Shown piece after piece: positions 33,576-45,299 of a stretch of DNA of 64,000 nt (position 1 is the stretch's first letter; every line of letters begins with the position of its first letter). Below the pieces are notes generated by a model that saw only the letters and a list, made by a program, of their open reading frames with translations, made no database searches and was not told the DNA's origin. A program made the translations under genes and the position numbers. This stretch comes from Iris pallida (taxonomy: Eukaryota; Streptophyta; Magnoliopsida; Asparagales; Iridaceae), in NCBI GenBank assembly GCA_029216955.1, contig JANAVB010010791.1, positions 1,354,540 through 1,418,539 of the forward strand. The letters are read 5' to 3'.

Positions 33576-33915
33576 CTAGAATCATTTTGAATGCATTGTA
33601 GGCTATTCTTATTTCATATTAGACACTTTGTAACCTATGGTTGTTCTAAATAGGACTTTGTGACTCCAGTTTGGACTCATATTCTCATCAGGCATTTGGA
33701 ATACCAGGCGAGTACATTCTCTGATAGTTATTTCATTACTTGTCGATTTCTATATTTCAGTTCTAGTCAGTTCTATTTTATTCTCTGTTACAAACATGGA
33801 TTGATATTTCTAGAATTCATGTATACGACACACATACCTTACTTGTCTAGCCTCTATTACAAGAACCACTACAAGAAACACCTACAAGAACCTTCATGTT
33901 CTGGCTAGATCCTTT

Positions 33916-35790
33916 ATGAGTGGCTCGACCACGTATCTGGGATACCCCCTCCTACTACCGCCAGGTCGCCTCTCGACTTACAATAGCCTTCTTGACAAGT
34001 GTCGCGCTCGCCTTCAAGGTTGGAAGTCGAAACTATTGTCGCACGCAGGGAGAACAGTACTTATCAACTCTACTCTTGCAACCATTCCAGTATACTCCAT
34101 GTCTTCGTGCAAGATTCTAGCAGGCATCACTCAGACCTTAGGGAAGTATCAAAGATCGTTCTGGTGGGGATATGATGTTTCTGACAGGCGCCTTCACTTC
34201 CTTGCTTGGAATAACATGACCATGCCTAAGAGAGAGGGTGGTCTTGGCTTCAGAAACCCGTCGTGGGTAAACGATTCCCTAGTCGGAAAGCTCCTGTGGA
34301 CATTCCTCACCAAGCCGGACCAACTCTGCGTGCGTCTAATCAAAGGAATCTATCTCCAGAACAAATCGATATGGACAGTCACTAAACGGAAGCGTATGTC
34401 TCCTACTTGGGCGAGTATTATCAATGCTAGGTCCCTTCTCGAAGGGAAGATCTGCTGGAGGATTAATGGAGCGTGGGTGAACATCAATGACGATCCATGG
34501 GTCCCCAATATCCCCGGCCACAGAGTCTAGATTAGCGATTATACAAGTGGTAAGTCAACCCTTGTTCGTGAGCTCATGGACATCAACAACAATAGCTGGA
34601 ACATCCCCCTTATCAATTCCCTCTTCACTCCGGTGGAGGCAAGAGCGATTGCCGCTATCAATTTTAATATTGGAGAGGAACGCGACACCCTCATTTGGAC
34701 CAGCTCCAAGGTAGGAGCTTTTTCTGCAAAATCCCTTTACTAGAGCATCCGCCGGGAGGCCCCTTACAGCTCTTCCACCCCCATGCAGCTCAATACTTGG
34801 AAACATCTTTGGAAAACGAAGGCCATCTCCCCGCGCATCCAGGTATTCATTTGGAGACTGTTTAATGATGCACTTCCTCTCCTCTCCTCTATTAACCAGC
34901 GGCTGCCACACACTAATCCGATGTGCCCTTTCTGCCTTCTTCACAAGGAAGAGGCCAATCATATTTTTCTGCAATGTCAGACGGCACGAGCGGTCTGGTT
35001 CGCTAGCCCAATTGGTCTTCGTATCGAGAATCATCTTGATATCCATGAACTCTTTCACTGCTGGCTGAACAATAGCTGTGCTCACGAGACCTTCCGGATG
35101 GGAGCTTCCCTCCTATGGACGTTGTGGAAAACAAGGTGTGAATGCATTTTTCGTCACTCTGCCCCCTCTATCTTTCGCATCATCCTTCTTGCCAAAATCT
35201 TCCATGACAAATATGAGGATCTGACTGAACCCTCGGAGACGGGTCTTGACTCCCCTGACTGTCCGCCTTTGCTCCACCATTGGAAACCTCCGGTGGAGGG
35301 GACCATCAAAATTAATGTGGACGGGGCTACTGCACCGTCGGCGCTAGCGGCATCCGCTGTCGCGCGTGATGATTCTGGCAGATTCCTAGGTGCCAGGACC
35401 TGGTATCTCTCGCCTACTCCTTATTCCGACTGTAGCCTGCTCGCTGAATCATATGCTATCAAGATTGGAATACAACTTGCATCTAATTTCTCTGACAAGG
35501 ACATCGCCATTGAAGGAGACTCTATTACGGCGCAAAGAATTTTCCAAGGGGAATCTAACCTCATCCCATGAGATTGCTTGACCTCATCCGGGCTATCAAG
35601 AAGGATATACCATCATATGGCCAACCTACATTCTGTTTCGTCCGAAGAACTAGCAATAAAGTGGCTCACAAACTGGCGAGCCATGCTCTTTAATGCAAAC
35701 TGTCTACTTTCTTTCCTACTCCCCCATATTGTATTCCCCAGCACCTTGCTGAAGACACTTGCCTCTTCTCCTAGCTCTGTTGGTTAATTT
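33916..35790 (+). pseudogene. LINE A ORF2, distal part (zinc-binding region and RNase H)
   Basis: Resumes with STTYLGYPLLLPPGRLSTYN and IPVYSMSSCKI, the region after RT in plant L1 elements. A TAG at 34528 and another at 34741 are in frame. The zinc-binding RVT region is CPFCLLHKEEANHIFLQC. The RNase H domain begins IKINVDGATAPSA and has the expected acidic residues (VDG, LLAESYA, IEGDS). A TGA at 35569 and a frameshift follow, after which NKVAHKLASHAL supplies the final conserved His region. All domains are recognisable, none functional in this copy. Confidence 0.88.
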
Positions 35791-35836
35791 GCCTACTTAA
35801 TAAAATGATACATTTGTTTCAAAAAGAAGAAGAAGT

Positions 35837-35854
35837 TAGAATGAGTAAACTTTG

Positions 35855-35909
<55 letters not shown>

Positions 35910-36422
35910 ATATTGAATCTATATATATAGTGCATCTTTCTATATAGATATACATTCAATATTACTTATATACATTCCCTATATATATATATCTCTTATA
36001 CAAAACACAAAGGTTTTTGAATCCTAGGGCTGACTGTGCCAAGATAAAGAGTGGTTGGAATTTAATCTTGGTGAATCAACGGTTATGGGGTTTTATGGGG
36101 AAGAACATTATTGGGAGTGGGGTTTTATGGGGAAGAGCATTATTGGGAGTGGGGTTTTATGGGGAATCCAAAGATGGGGATTTAATATTTTGATGGTTGG
36201 GATTTAATATTTTGATGGGGGCCTCATAATGGTTGTGGATGAGCATTATTGAGAGTGGAGTTTTATGGGGAATCCAAATAAAATTCACATCCAGCAGTGG
36301 TTGGAATTTAATATTTTGATGGGGGCCTCAAAATTATTATTGTTCGTTTAAAATTGGGGGTCCAAGATTTTGAGGGGGAATACCTTAAATGAACCATGCC
36401 CTATGGGCACGGGTTATGACTA

Positions 36423-36423
<1 letters not shown>
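35837..36423 (+). mobile_element. LARD LTR middle segment with a Helitron-like tail
   Basis: 35837-35865 (TTAGAATGAGTAAACTTTGG) resumes the LTR as at 51673. A (CA)n run (35858-35899) and TA-rich DNA follow. From about 36040 come repeated modules (GGGGTTTTATGGGGAA, ATTATTGGGAGTGG and TTTAATATTTTGATGG, each two to four times). The right end has a perfect hairpin TGCCC-TAT-GGGCA (36397-36409), then CGGGTTATGA and CTAG followed by T, matching a Helitron 3' terminus. No 5' TC end or Rep gene was identified, so only the tail is supported. Confidence 0.5.

Positions 36424-36470
<47 letters not shown>
36424..36470. repeat. (TA)n array at the 3' end of LINE B
   Basis: About 47 bp of alternating TA between the Helitron-like CTAG and the LINE B tail. 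A second (TA)n array bounds the other side of LINE B at 40838. Confidence 0.95.
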
Positions 36471-36477
<7 letters not shown>

Positions 36478-36599
36478 ACAAGACTTTTATTGATGTATCA
36501 GGCGCAAAATGCCGAAGCCTATACAAGTAAGCGTGCCGAGCGCTGAAAAACAACAAAACGGTCAAAGAGGGTAAGACCCGCCCCAGGAGGGACGTAGAG

Positions 36600-39500
36600 A
36601 GCAGCTATATAAAAGTCTGCCAGAACATCTCCGAGGAATGAGTGTAGCGGTTCCGGGTTTTAAGGATCTGTCTACGGACTTCTCGGATCGGCTGCATAGG
36701 GATTTAATGACGCCTTTCGTACCTGTATTTGTTCCGATTCTTCCAGAGAACCAATATACCGGCGGCCGCGACGATCTGATGGCCGTGGGTGTCTCCCCAA
36801 TGAGCCAAGAGATCGTTGAAGCCCCCGGATTGGATTCTTCACTTGCATCTTCTGGAAAGGTCCTGCCAAAAAAGGTTAGCAAGGTCTCCGGTTTGCAGGA
36901 TGTGTTCCGCGGTTTTCGGGTTGTGAGGTTCGCAGCAGTGGCATGTGGAGGCAAGGCTGAAGCCAATGGTGGTGAACGAATCGTCGGTCGGCAGCTTCAT
37001 GCGCTGGGCTCTCCAGATCAGGAATGACCATTTGTTGGGGATGCAGGGATGGCAAAAAGGCGCTAGCAGGGGAGACGGCATGTCGCCCCAGTTGCCTCCC
37101 GTCTGGCAGAGGCCATAGTGAACAAACCCCCGTTGTTGGGGGACCACAACAGTTTGTCTGGAGAATCGTCGATCCGAATGCCCGTCGCTTCGATCCTGGA
37201 CGCCGCTTCCTGCCCAATCCAATCCCTGAGTCGGTCCCATCGCCAACCCGAAGCTGGGTCCCAGAAATCCCGAATCTTGCAGCAAGTGGGGGCGTTAGGG
37301 GAGAGCTGGAAGGTCTCCTCGCCGATCCACCGCTCAAAGCATGGGGATGAGTCTTCGTTGCCAACTTACAGGCGGATGAGGGGTTCAACGAGCTGCCGCC
37401 CAAGGAGAATACAGCGCCACGATGCCGAGGATCGACTGTTGGCGACGGCCGTGGTGGGGTGGGAGTGAGGGAAGTATCTCGCTTTCATGAACCTAGCCCA
37501 GGTGGAGTTGTGCGCTCTCAGCTTCCACCACAATTTCATAGAGCTGGTGCTAATGATATGGGATAATTTGATGAAACCGAGGCCTCCCTCGTTTGTAGGT
37601 TTGGACATAGATCCCCAGCTGGCCCAGTGATGCTTATCTTGCCCCTTATTGTGACCCCAGAAGAAGTTGGCGAAGTGGGCCTCAAAGGAGGAGAGAACTT
37701 TCAGAGGTGGGGAGCACACGGCCAGGGTGTAGATAGGGATGGAGGACAGCAAGTGCTTGATGAGGATCATCTTGCCGCCAGAGGATAATGTCGCATTGTG
37801 CCATCCCTCGATCTTCTGCCTTACCTTGTTGACCAAACCGCTGAAGATACCCGAGTTGGATCTGCCGTAAACCAAAGGGCATCCCAGGTAGGTGAACGGC
37901 GGATAGGCGATAGAGAAGGCGGTGAGGTTAGATAGGGCCTCCGAATGACCTCTATCTGCTTTGTGGTGGGTATATATGACACTTTTTTTCCCTGTTGATC
38001 TGTTGGCCGGAGCATCTGGTGTATTTCTCTAGGGTGCTGCGCACCACCTCAACGGCTCCGATGTCCCCAGAGGAGAAGATGAGCACATCGTCGGCATACG
38101 CCAGGTGAGTAATAATGGGGCACCCCGTAGTGGTGTGAAAGTGAAGGAAGTTGGGGATGTTAACCATACTGTTGAGGTTTCTACTGAGGGCTTCGGCAGC
38201 GACAATGAAGATGGTGGAGGATAGAGGGTCTCCTTGTCTGACCCCGCGACTGGCTTTAAAAAATCCGTCCGATTGTCCGTTGATGACAGTAGAAAACCAA
38301 GAGTTGCTTATGGATCTATAAATGATGCCCGTCTACGGTTCAGAGAACCCGAAGGCTTAAGGACCCAGATCATGAATTGCCAGTCCAGGCGGTCGTATGC
38401 CTTTTCCATATCAAGCTTGATGGCGATGTCCCCCCCCCCCCTCGCCGGGAATTTTATGCAAGTGACCATCTTCTGTGCTATAAGGATGTTGTCAGTGATA
38501 CTCCATCCTGGGACAAAACTGCTCTGCTCTTCGGATATTATCTTGGGGAGGATGGCGGACTTCGGGTAGCGATGATCTTGGAGATGATTTTGTTGGCAAA
38601 GTTGCAAAGGCTGATCGGCCGGAAGTCTTTGTAGGTCTCCGGGTTATCTTTTTTGGGGATGAGGATGAGGTTGGCCCGGGATATGGATTTAGGAAAATGA
38701 GCGCCTTGAAAGAAAGCAATGACGGCCTCGGTCACGTCGGCATGAATGGTATTCCAGCATGAGCGGTAGAAATTCTCGGAGAAACCGTCCGGCCCCGGAG
38801 CGATGTGCTCGTCGAGAGCCCATACCGCGGACTTGACTTCGTCTGAGGAGGGATGGGTTAATAGCGGGTCATTGTCGTGCTCGTTGAGAAGGAGAGGGAC
38901 CTGAGCCAGGAAACTGTCATCCTTGACAACGCCTTCTTTGGTGAAAAGCTTGGAGTAGAAGTTGGCGGCAGCTATCTGGATATTCCGCTGATCTCTGAGG
39001 AGGGTACCGGTCTTATCGATAATTTGGTGGTGAGATAGCTGATGCCTACGGCCCCTAACGCAGGCGTGGAAGAACGCGGAGTTGCGGTCTCCCTCGATGT
39101 CCCAGGTCAGCCTAGCTTTTTGCTTCCAGAATTCGGTCTCCACTCTCAAACGAGATTTGAGGATGGCTTTGGTGAGATTCAGCGAGGTGCGAGCCTCAGC
39201 AGATCTGTCCGCGGCGAACCGGATCTCCGCTCTAGTGACGTCGTCTTCCGCAGCTCTGATCTCCTGAAAAATATTACCAAACGCAAGAGTACTCCAAGTG
39301 GTAAGAGCGTTTCTAGTGGCCTTGAGCTTCTTCGCCAATCTGATGCGAGGGTCGGGGTAGTCCGTGGAGTTTCAGGCAACAGTAACGATGTTCTGGAATT
39401 GGGGGTGGTGTCTCCAGAATTCAAGGAATCTGAAGGCTTTTTTGATATGGTTGGGGTTATTGCTGATCTCAATGACGAGGGGGGAATGGTCGGATTCTGT

Positions 39501-40151
39501 GTTATTAAGGTGGGAGAGATTGGTTATAAGGTTCATGTCGGACCACCGGTTGTCGACAAGGGCTTGATCTAGACAAGAGTATTGACACTGAGCTCCTTCT
39601 TGCATGTTGTACCAGGTGAAGGTGTTGTCGGAGAAGGAAAGGGGTTGCAAATTGGCCTGGAAGATGAAGGAGTTGAAGTCTTCCATGGTCGGGCGATGGA
39701 GGGGTCGCCCTCCAGTTTTTTCTTCGGGGCTCGTGATCGAATTGAAATCTCCAATGCAGAGCCAAGGGAGGCTGTTGAGGGAGTTGTGGGTGTCCATAAG
39801 GACGGTCCAGAGTTGCCTCCGCTCAATATAGTCACAGCTGCCGTGAACTGCCGATATTAGGGATCTGGAAGGGAGGGAAGGGTGCTCTACCCAGCATGAG
39901 AGCACCTGCTCATGATCGAGGATGGTACCAAAAAGGAAATCATCGGAGAGGAGGATCCATATGTCGTGGCAACCAGCAATAGCGTTTGGGAATCCGAGCT
40001 GAAGCTGGATGGATTTGAGTTTCCTCTGGGGGATTTTGGGTTCGATGATGACGAGAATGTCGATCCAGTAGATTTTGGTGAGGGTAGATAATCTCCTCAT
40101 GGTGGGTTTATTGGCCAGCCTTCTGACATTCCATGCTAGGATGTTAACCAT
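36600..40151 (-). pseudogene. LINE B ORF2 (endonuclease, reverse transcriptase)
   Basis: Starts MVNILAWNVRRLANKPTMR at 40151. The endonuclease domain is open for 259 codons (IEPKIPQRK, CIGDFNSITSPEEKTGGR, CLDQALVDNRWSD, ESDHSPLVIE) and ends in a TGA at 39374. The same frame continues as FWKQKARLTWDIEGDRNSAF and APGPDGFSENFYRSCWN, then PISLCNFANKIISKII. Frameshifts near 38610 and beyond break RT: SSFVPGWSITDNILIAQKM, AIKLDMEKAYDRLDWQFM, and the catalytic LAYADDVLIF (about 38085-38115). The distal part has WGHNKGQDKHHWASW and a degenerate zinc-binding region near 36850-36980. No RNase H is seen. Confidence 0.85.
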
Positions 40152-40701
40152 CAGCGCGGATGCGGTTGGGGGTGGGGTTGCTCTTGTTGGCGGACCGGGT
40201 GGTCATGACCGACGTCACTAGATCTTGTTTCTTCTTCTTCTTGCTCGACAGAGTTTTGGGGGCCTTAAGGGCGGGTGCGGATGTTTTCGGCGTCGCGCCT
40301 CTGTTGTTCAGGGCCTCTATGCCGGAGGCATCTTCTGAATGGTGGGTTAGTTCTGTCTCCATCTTGGCCAGGGCGCTGAGGGGGTTATTACGATCCAGAA
40401 AGCCCGCTTCCTGGGCCTGTCGGATCCTGGCTTCATATTCGGAATCTAGGGAATGTGTATCCACCATCGGGTTGGAGGAGGAGGGAGGCGTGGATAAGGC
40501 CAGGGTGGGCACCACCTGGTTGACCTGGGAAGGCTCCAGAGTGGAGGCAACCATCGCGACGGCGATCTCTCCATCGGCATCGGGTTGGGGCTCGACTGGG
40601 ATAGCGGCGATGGAGGGGAGGAGAGCCTTGGGCTTGTGAAGGCTGGTGATGTCGGTTGGTCGTTCTGCCTCTCCTGCGGAGGGGGAAGGGTCGGTCGGCA
40701 C
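40144..40701 (-). pseudogene. LINE B ORF1, C-terminal part
   Basis: 185 open codons, Ser/Pro/Ala-rich, with a basic stretch SSKKKKKQDL near the C-terminus; the DUF4283 and zinc-knuckle parts expected upstream are absent. Its stop (TAA) overlaps the ORF2 start: ATGGTTAA contains both the ORF2 ATG and the ORF1 stop. This 8-base overlap fits coupled translation of ORF2 by termination and re-initiation. Confidence 0.6.
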
Positions 40702-40787
40702 CGATGATGAAGTCAGTGCCGGACGATTCTGCTTTCTGCCTCTCTCAGCTGAGACGTCGCTGCCGGAGTGTAGTTGGGAGGTGTCGG

Positions 40788-40836
40788 GGGGAGGGGGGGG
40801 GGGGGGGGGTCAGTTTGGTCGTCTGTCGCCTGAGGC

Positions 40837-40921
<85 letters not shown>
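40788..40921. repeat. G-run followed by (TA)n array
   Basis: A run of about 23 bases that is G except for one A (from about 40788) is followed, after a 25-bp spacer, by about 80 bp of TA repeats (40840-40921). The G-run could form a quadruplex. It sits at the truncated 5' end of LINE B. Confidence 0.9.
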
Positions 40922-40925
<4 letters not shown>

Positions 40926-41099
40926 AATGTATACATATATGTAAATATAATATAGGGGTATAAATATACTTATATATAAATTAGAGCATATACATATATT
41001 TATGAGTATCTGTATACGTATATAAATATTATTAGAACGTATATTATTAGAGTACATATTATTTAGGGAAAATACGTGTATGCATACATATAATATAGG

Positions 41100-41176
<77 letters not shown>

Positions 41177-41184
41177 GTGTGTGT

Positions 41185-41221
<37 letters not shown>

Positions 41222-43302
41222 AGAGTATATACATGTGTATGTGTAATTTTGAGTATATAGATATATATGAACATACATTGTAGAGTATAAAAATATACAT
41301 GTAAATATTTTGAAATGTATGTATAAATACCTATTCTTCCTAATAAAACTCCTAAAGCCAACAACCCTGGCCCAACCCGAATGGGATAAGTGAAATAGCT
41401 CACTGTTAGAAAAGTTGAGTGTCGGGTCGAACCATAGATCAAACCCGTTATCCATAACCCGTTACAACCCGAACCCGCACCTTTCCTTCAAAAACACAAC
41501 GGTTCGTCCTCCACCCCCGCGTGATGCTGTGCTCTCTGCCAATGAGCAGAGCACGCGGCCGCCCCCTACAACTGGCTAGGTAGCTTCTCACTTCAATCAT
41601 GCCACATATAAACACTCCCTCTCCTCTCCCTCACTGCAAACCTTGCTGCAAAAGATCTTCTTCTCTCCCGACTTCCTCCTCCATGGAAGCCTCATGCTCG
41701 AGCTCCCCATTGTTAACCCCGAACCTCAAGCCGACGCCACCCTGGACGCGGCGCCCTCCTGCGTCGCCATCGCCGGCACGATCGCTGTGCGCGCGCGCCA
41801 GCCGCGGGAGCCAACAACAACGGCCATGTAATAACGGCCATGCCACGTAACAACAGCGGTAACCGCCATCGCGGGTGACTACTAGGCCGTGCAGCTCAGG
41901 ACAACCCCAACGAACATCATGGGGATGTCCCCGATGTCCCCGATGCAAATCCAGAATACAAAGACTAAAAGCGAAAATGCAAGATACAAACATCATCAAG
42001 GCCACGCCACAACAGACAGAACTCCACCTCAGTCCTTTATCCCTTCTTTTTTTTTCTTCTTGGGAGAACCATCAGAGCTCAACGAAGACAGACTAGGCGA
42101 TTCGTACGTATCACTCGTGATCCCGTCGTGACGTGCGAGTTTTGAACTCAGAAATCATGCTTCATCGCAGTGACTTTGGACGCATTTTTGGACAATCCGA
42201 CCATTGGATTGCCGATCCAATTCTTCCGTCTCATTCTCAGTATATATCCCTCTGCTCACCAAAATTTTTAACCGTTAAATCGATCGTTTGATAGATCAAA
42301 ACCGGCCGCTAAGTTGACCGTTTAAATTGTATTATTTTTGGACAGTTTTATGGAGCCAACTTTGCAGATTTGTTTCTCTCTCTTTGAAGCTCCGATCTAT
42401 GCACCCCCAGTTCCAGTGCGCAATAGGTATAACCACCTTTGTGCCATAAATTTTTAGCTTCATAGGATGTCGTTTGGTTGGTTAAAATCAATGCCAAAGT
42501 TGGACTCTCGAAACCATAATTTTTAACTTGTAAAATTCTAATTTTGAACCCGGGACTCCGAATTCCAATTCTGACGCCACAAGAAGACTCATGGCGTCGT
42601 TCTACCTAAAATTAATATAAAATTTGCTGAGTTTGGAGCAACGTGGCCCCGACATGCATTTTGGTGCAAATTGGGTCCCTTTGTCCGAGTCAATGGGTCA
42701 TTTTGAGATGGTTCATCGAAATCCAATTTTGGATATACCGTTGGTTTCGTATCATCATTCTGAACTCATGGACATATAGTTTGCTAGGTTTAGAGGAATT
42801 TTATGATGGTATGTTTTTCAGTGTAAGGTGGGTCCAACGACGGACATCATTTTGACCCAAAATTACCGTTTTGCCCCTTTATCCAAATTGGACTTATGGA
42901 TAAGCTATCCTAGCTAATTTGACCATTCTGGACACGTTGGTGATGTTTGTTTCAGCATCTGATGATGTCTGTAGATTTACCTTTATATACCACCATTATT
43001 TATAATTAATTTATATTTATGTTCGTATTTCAGAATCTCTGCGTCGAAACTGAGATCAGTCGATTCCATTGATCTTACATCGCTGGAATTGACTAGGTGA
43101 CCATGTGGATCGCCAAGATAAAATTGTTAACCTTACGGTTGATTATCTTGTCTCGATTTGCGTGTCGTAGGTTTCGCTGTACGAATAGCGAGGTGCAAAC
43201 TTGATACTTTAAACCTATAACTTGCCATTCATATTATCGACAATAATGATTATAAAGACTAGTGTGACCTATTTCTAGTCGATATAATTACAAGTGTCTT
43301 AG
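40922..43302 (+). mobile_element. LARD 5' LTR, third segment with promoter
   Basis: Collinear with 52573-54686: the TATTAGAGTACATATTATTT block, CCAACAACCCTGGCC, the promoter, and ATCGCTGGAATTGACTAGGT are shared. A TATA box (TATAAA, 41607-41612) in CATATAAACACTCCC, followed by CTCTCC repeats, is present at the same place in the 3' LTR (53137-53142). Copy-specific microsatellite growth is seen: (TA)n at 41100-41170 and (GT)n at 41174-41219 are short or absent in the 3' LTR. Short open frames (for example 41599-41850) have no known domain. Confidence 0.75.
41607..41612 (+). promoter_or_regulatory. TATA box of the LARD 5' LTR
   Basis: TATAAA within GCCACATATAAACACTCCC, followed by a CT-rich probable initiation region. 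It is conserved in the other LTR at 53137-53142. Confidence 0.6.
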
Positions 43303-43959
43303 TGTCACGCCCCTGACCCAGAATACTGGAGAGCGGGGGCGTACATAGCCAGCTACGTATATTGAAGTGCAATCCACCTCGCTATACGGTCACGGCTGTC
43401 TAGATACATGAGGGTTTAACTACAAGCCAACAGTCTCCTATGGTCATGAACAAGCCTATTGTCTCAATCTCGAGCAAGCAATAATAGTTACAAGATGTCA
43501 GAGCACCAAATATATAATAGCAAGGCGTCCCATACATTACATATTGGATGATCATGAAGCTAGTCGTACAAAATATCAAGACTAGCAAGAGTTCAGTCAT
43601 ACATGATCAACCCTAGGATCTGTCAATCATGTTACACAGCCCGTAGGCAGACAGTAAATAAGGTGCAATACGAGCTAACACGTGCTCGCCGGCTAAACGC
43701 CTCAAAAGAATAATTTTTACAATAAAGTGGGAGGACAAAAGAAACCCACTCGTTGCCAGGGTTACGCCTGGTGGTCACCATCTGGCTGGAAGATAGGTAG
43801 AACCTCTAGAGCTGATCTGATATCTGGCCATACAAAACCGGCTGGGATCAGACCCCAGAAAGAGCAAGTGCCACAAAGGAGGCTTCACTTAGAAACTAAA
43901 ACCAGCATATCACAATAGAGTATTAAAGGTAAATAATAAATAAAGAACTGATAATAATA

Positions 43960-44620
43960 GAGATAACAACAGTAAACTGAGTACGAAGAAACCATTCAAG
44001 TAGCCAGGTCACAACCCTTAAACCAAACAAGGACCGGGGTTGCAGCCCTTCACCTGAATAGAAACCCGTCTCAAATACTATTGGTAAGTAAAATATGATT
44101 AGTCTTGGCATAGGGTAAAATAAGACAATAAACGAAGAGAGGATAAAGAACTGCTCCGGAAGCCAGGTTATAACTCTTAAACCAAACAAGGACCAGAGTT
44201 GTAACCCTTCACCTGAACATAACCTTGCCCCTGATCTTTATTGTTAGGGCAATCATAGGTAACCATGTCATGTCATATTCTGTAAAACAGGACGAGCATG
44301 ACATGGGATGCAAATAGGACAACAACGAGGAGAAGACACAGAACTGCTCCGGGAGCCAGATTACAACTCTTAAACCAAACAAGGACCGGAGTTGTAACCC
44401 TTCGCCTGAACAGAACTGGCCCCTGATCATTATTGTCAAGGTAAGCATAAATAGTCGTGGTATTAAGGTAAGGTAAAACATGACGAACATGGCAAGGGGT
44501 TGCAATAAGACAATAAATGAAGAGAAGACACAGAACTGCTCCGGGAGCCAGGTTACAACTCTTAAACCAAACAAGGACCGGGGTTGTAACCCTTCGCCTG
44601 AACAGAACTGGACCCCCGAT
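43960..44620. repeat. Tandem repeat in the solo LTR, about 4 units
   Basis: The motif AAACCAAACAAGGACC recurs at about 44020, 44180, 44373 and 44562, giving spacings near 157, 193 and 189 bp. Each unit also carries GAACTGCTCCGG, GCCAGGTTACAACTCTTAAA and GTTGTAACCCTTCGCCTGAA. A GTTAYAAC / GTTGTAAC inverted pair lies in every unit. Confidence 0.8.
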
Positions 44621-45299
44621 CGTTATTGTTAAGACAAAGCATTAATAATCATGTCATGTCGCGATCTTGCACAGGATCAGGATAAGACTAAGCTGGAATA
44701 AACTCCATCCAATCAATCACGGCCAACCAAGAGTACGGCTTGATACTTTTAACTAACTAGGGTTATCACAGGCGTAGTTACTAGCAAGATGTAATGAGAT
44801 TATCCCAACAGCCACAAGCCCTGTAGACTATCCGGTTATCCAGGTCGAATGTCCGTTTAAGAAGAATGCAACACGTGACTGTGTGCTGGAAATGTGCCCT
44901 ACTCGTCGGTAGGCTACAAGTCCACTGAATGCGCCCAAATAACGGGATTGCTTGTAACTGGGAAATCTCTTCATGTCTACTGAATTATTCTAGTTAATTA
45001 GCCTTAGTCAATTTCAGTAGGTGCCCCTGACCGTGGTATTCAGGGGTCCCCGTCCTAGACATGATGCAAACAGTAATTGTTTATTTATACAAACACAATC
45101 GTCAACGGTGTCCAGGTCAATCATTCTTGTCAGGTCATGTCATGTCATGTTAGCCGTCGCAACATCAATTCGAGATAATCATGTCAGGTATACTTGTCAT
45201 ACCATGCCATGTTCAATTATCATTCCAAACCTATTAAATAAATTCGTGATTATCAAGTTCATGACAAAAGGCGTAAGGATATAAAATGGGCGTAAAAAT

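Larger units (their letters stand above)
29432..33913 (+). mobile_element. Gag-only Gypsy remnant inside LINE A
   Basis: Starts with sequence that in related elements lies just after the LTR end (ATGCAGG; compare 47728-47734 and 62798-62804), so the 5' LTR is absent. It then has a leader, a gag frame with two stops, no pol, a polypurine tract, and an LTR from 31206 that is cut at 33913. CTATG at 29427-29431 and TTATG at 33914-33918 could be a diverged 5-bp duplication. Both ends are thus truncated relative to a normal LTR element. Confidence 0.7.
31206..33913 (+). mobile_element. Gypsy 3' LTR, truncated at its 3' side
   Basis: Begins TGTAACCACCAC after the polypurine tract. The right part contains GGCGAGTACATTCTCTGATAG, which also occurs in the complete LTR 59874-62779 (at about 61575). 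In that LTR about 1.2 kb more follows before its CGTGACA terminus, all missing here. Contains (TA)n arrays, a CA/CT array, and a cluster of TTGAC motifs. Confidence 0.75.
25380..35836 (+). mobile_element. LINE A (L1-type with RNase H), interrupted by a Gypsy remnant
   Basis: Complete order of a plant L1 element: CT-rich 5' leader, ORF1 (25492-26845), ORF2 with endonuclease, RT, zinc-binding and RNase H regions (27200-29431, continued 33916-35790), then a short 3' end with AATAAAATGATACA and an AAG-rich tail near 35836. It is inserted in the LARD 5' LTR. Its own ORF2 is split by 29432-33913. Several stops and frameshifts make it inactive. I found no clean target duplication. Confidence 0.8.
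36471..40837 (-). mobile_element. LINE B (L1-type, no RNase H), 5'-truncated
   Basis: Minus-strand L1 with the end of ORF1, and ORF2 with endonuclease, RT and zinc-binding region. Its 3' end (minus strand: GCCTGATACATCAATAAAAG, TTGTTTTATTTA) runs into (TA)n. Domain order and sequence differ from LINE A and no RNase H follows, so it is a different family. It is bounded on both sides by (TA)n, as if inserted within one array. Only the C-terminal part of ORF1 is present, so the 5' end is truncated. Confidence 0.8.

Noticed and set aside
36562..40639. Plus-strand frames across LINE B, e.g. 39042-39572
   Set aside because: Antisense of the LINE coding sequence; all recognisable motifs are on the minus strand.
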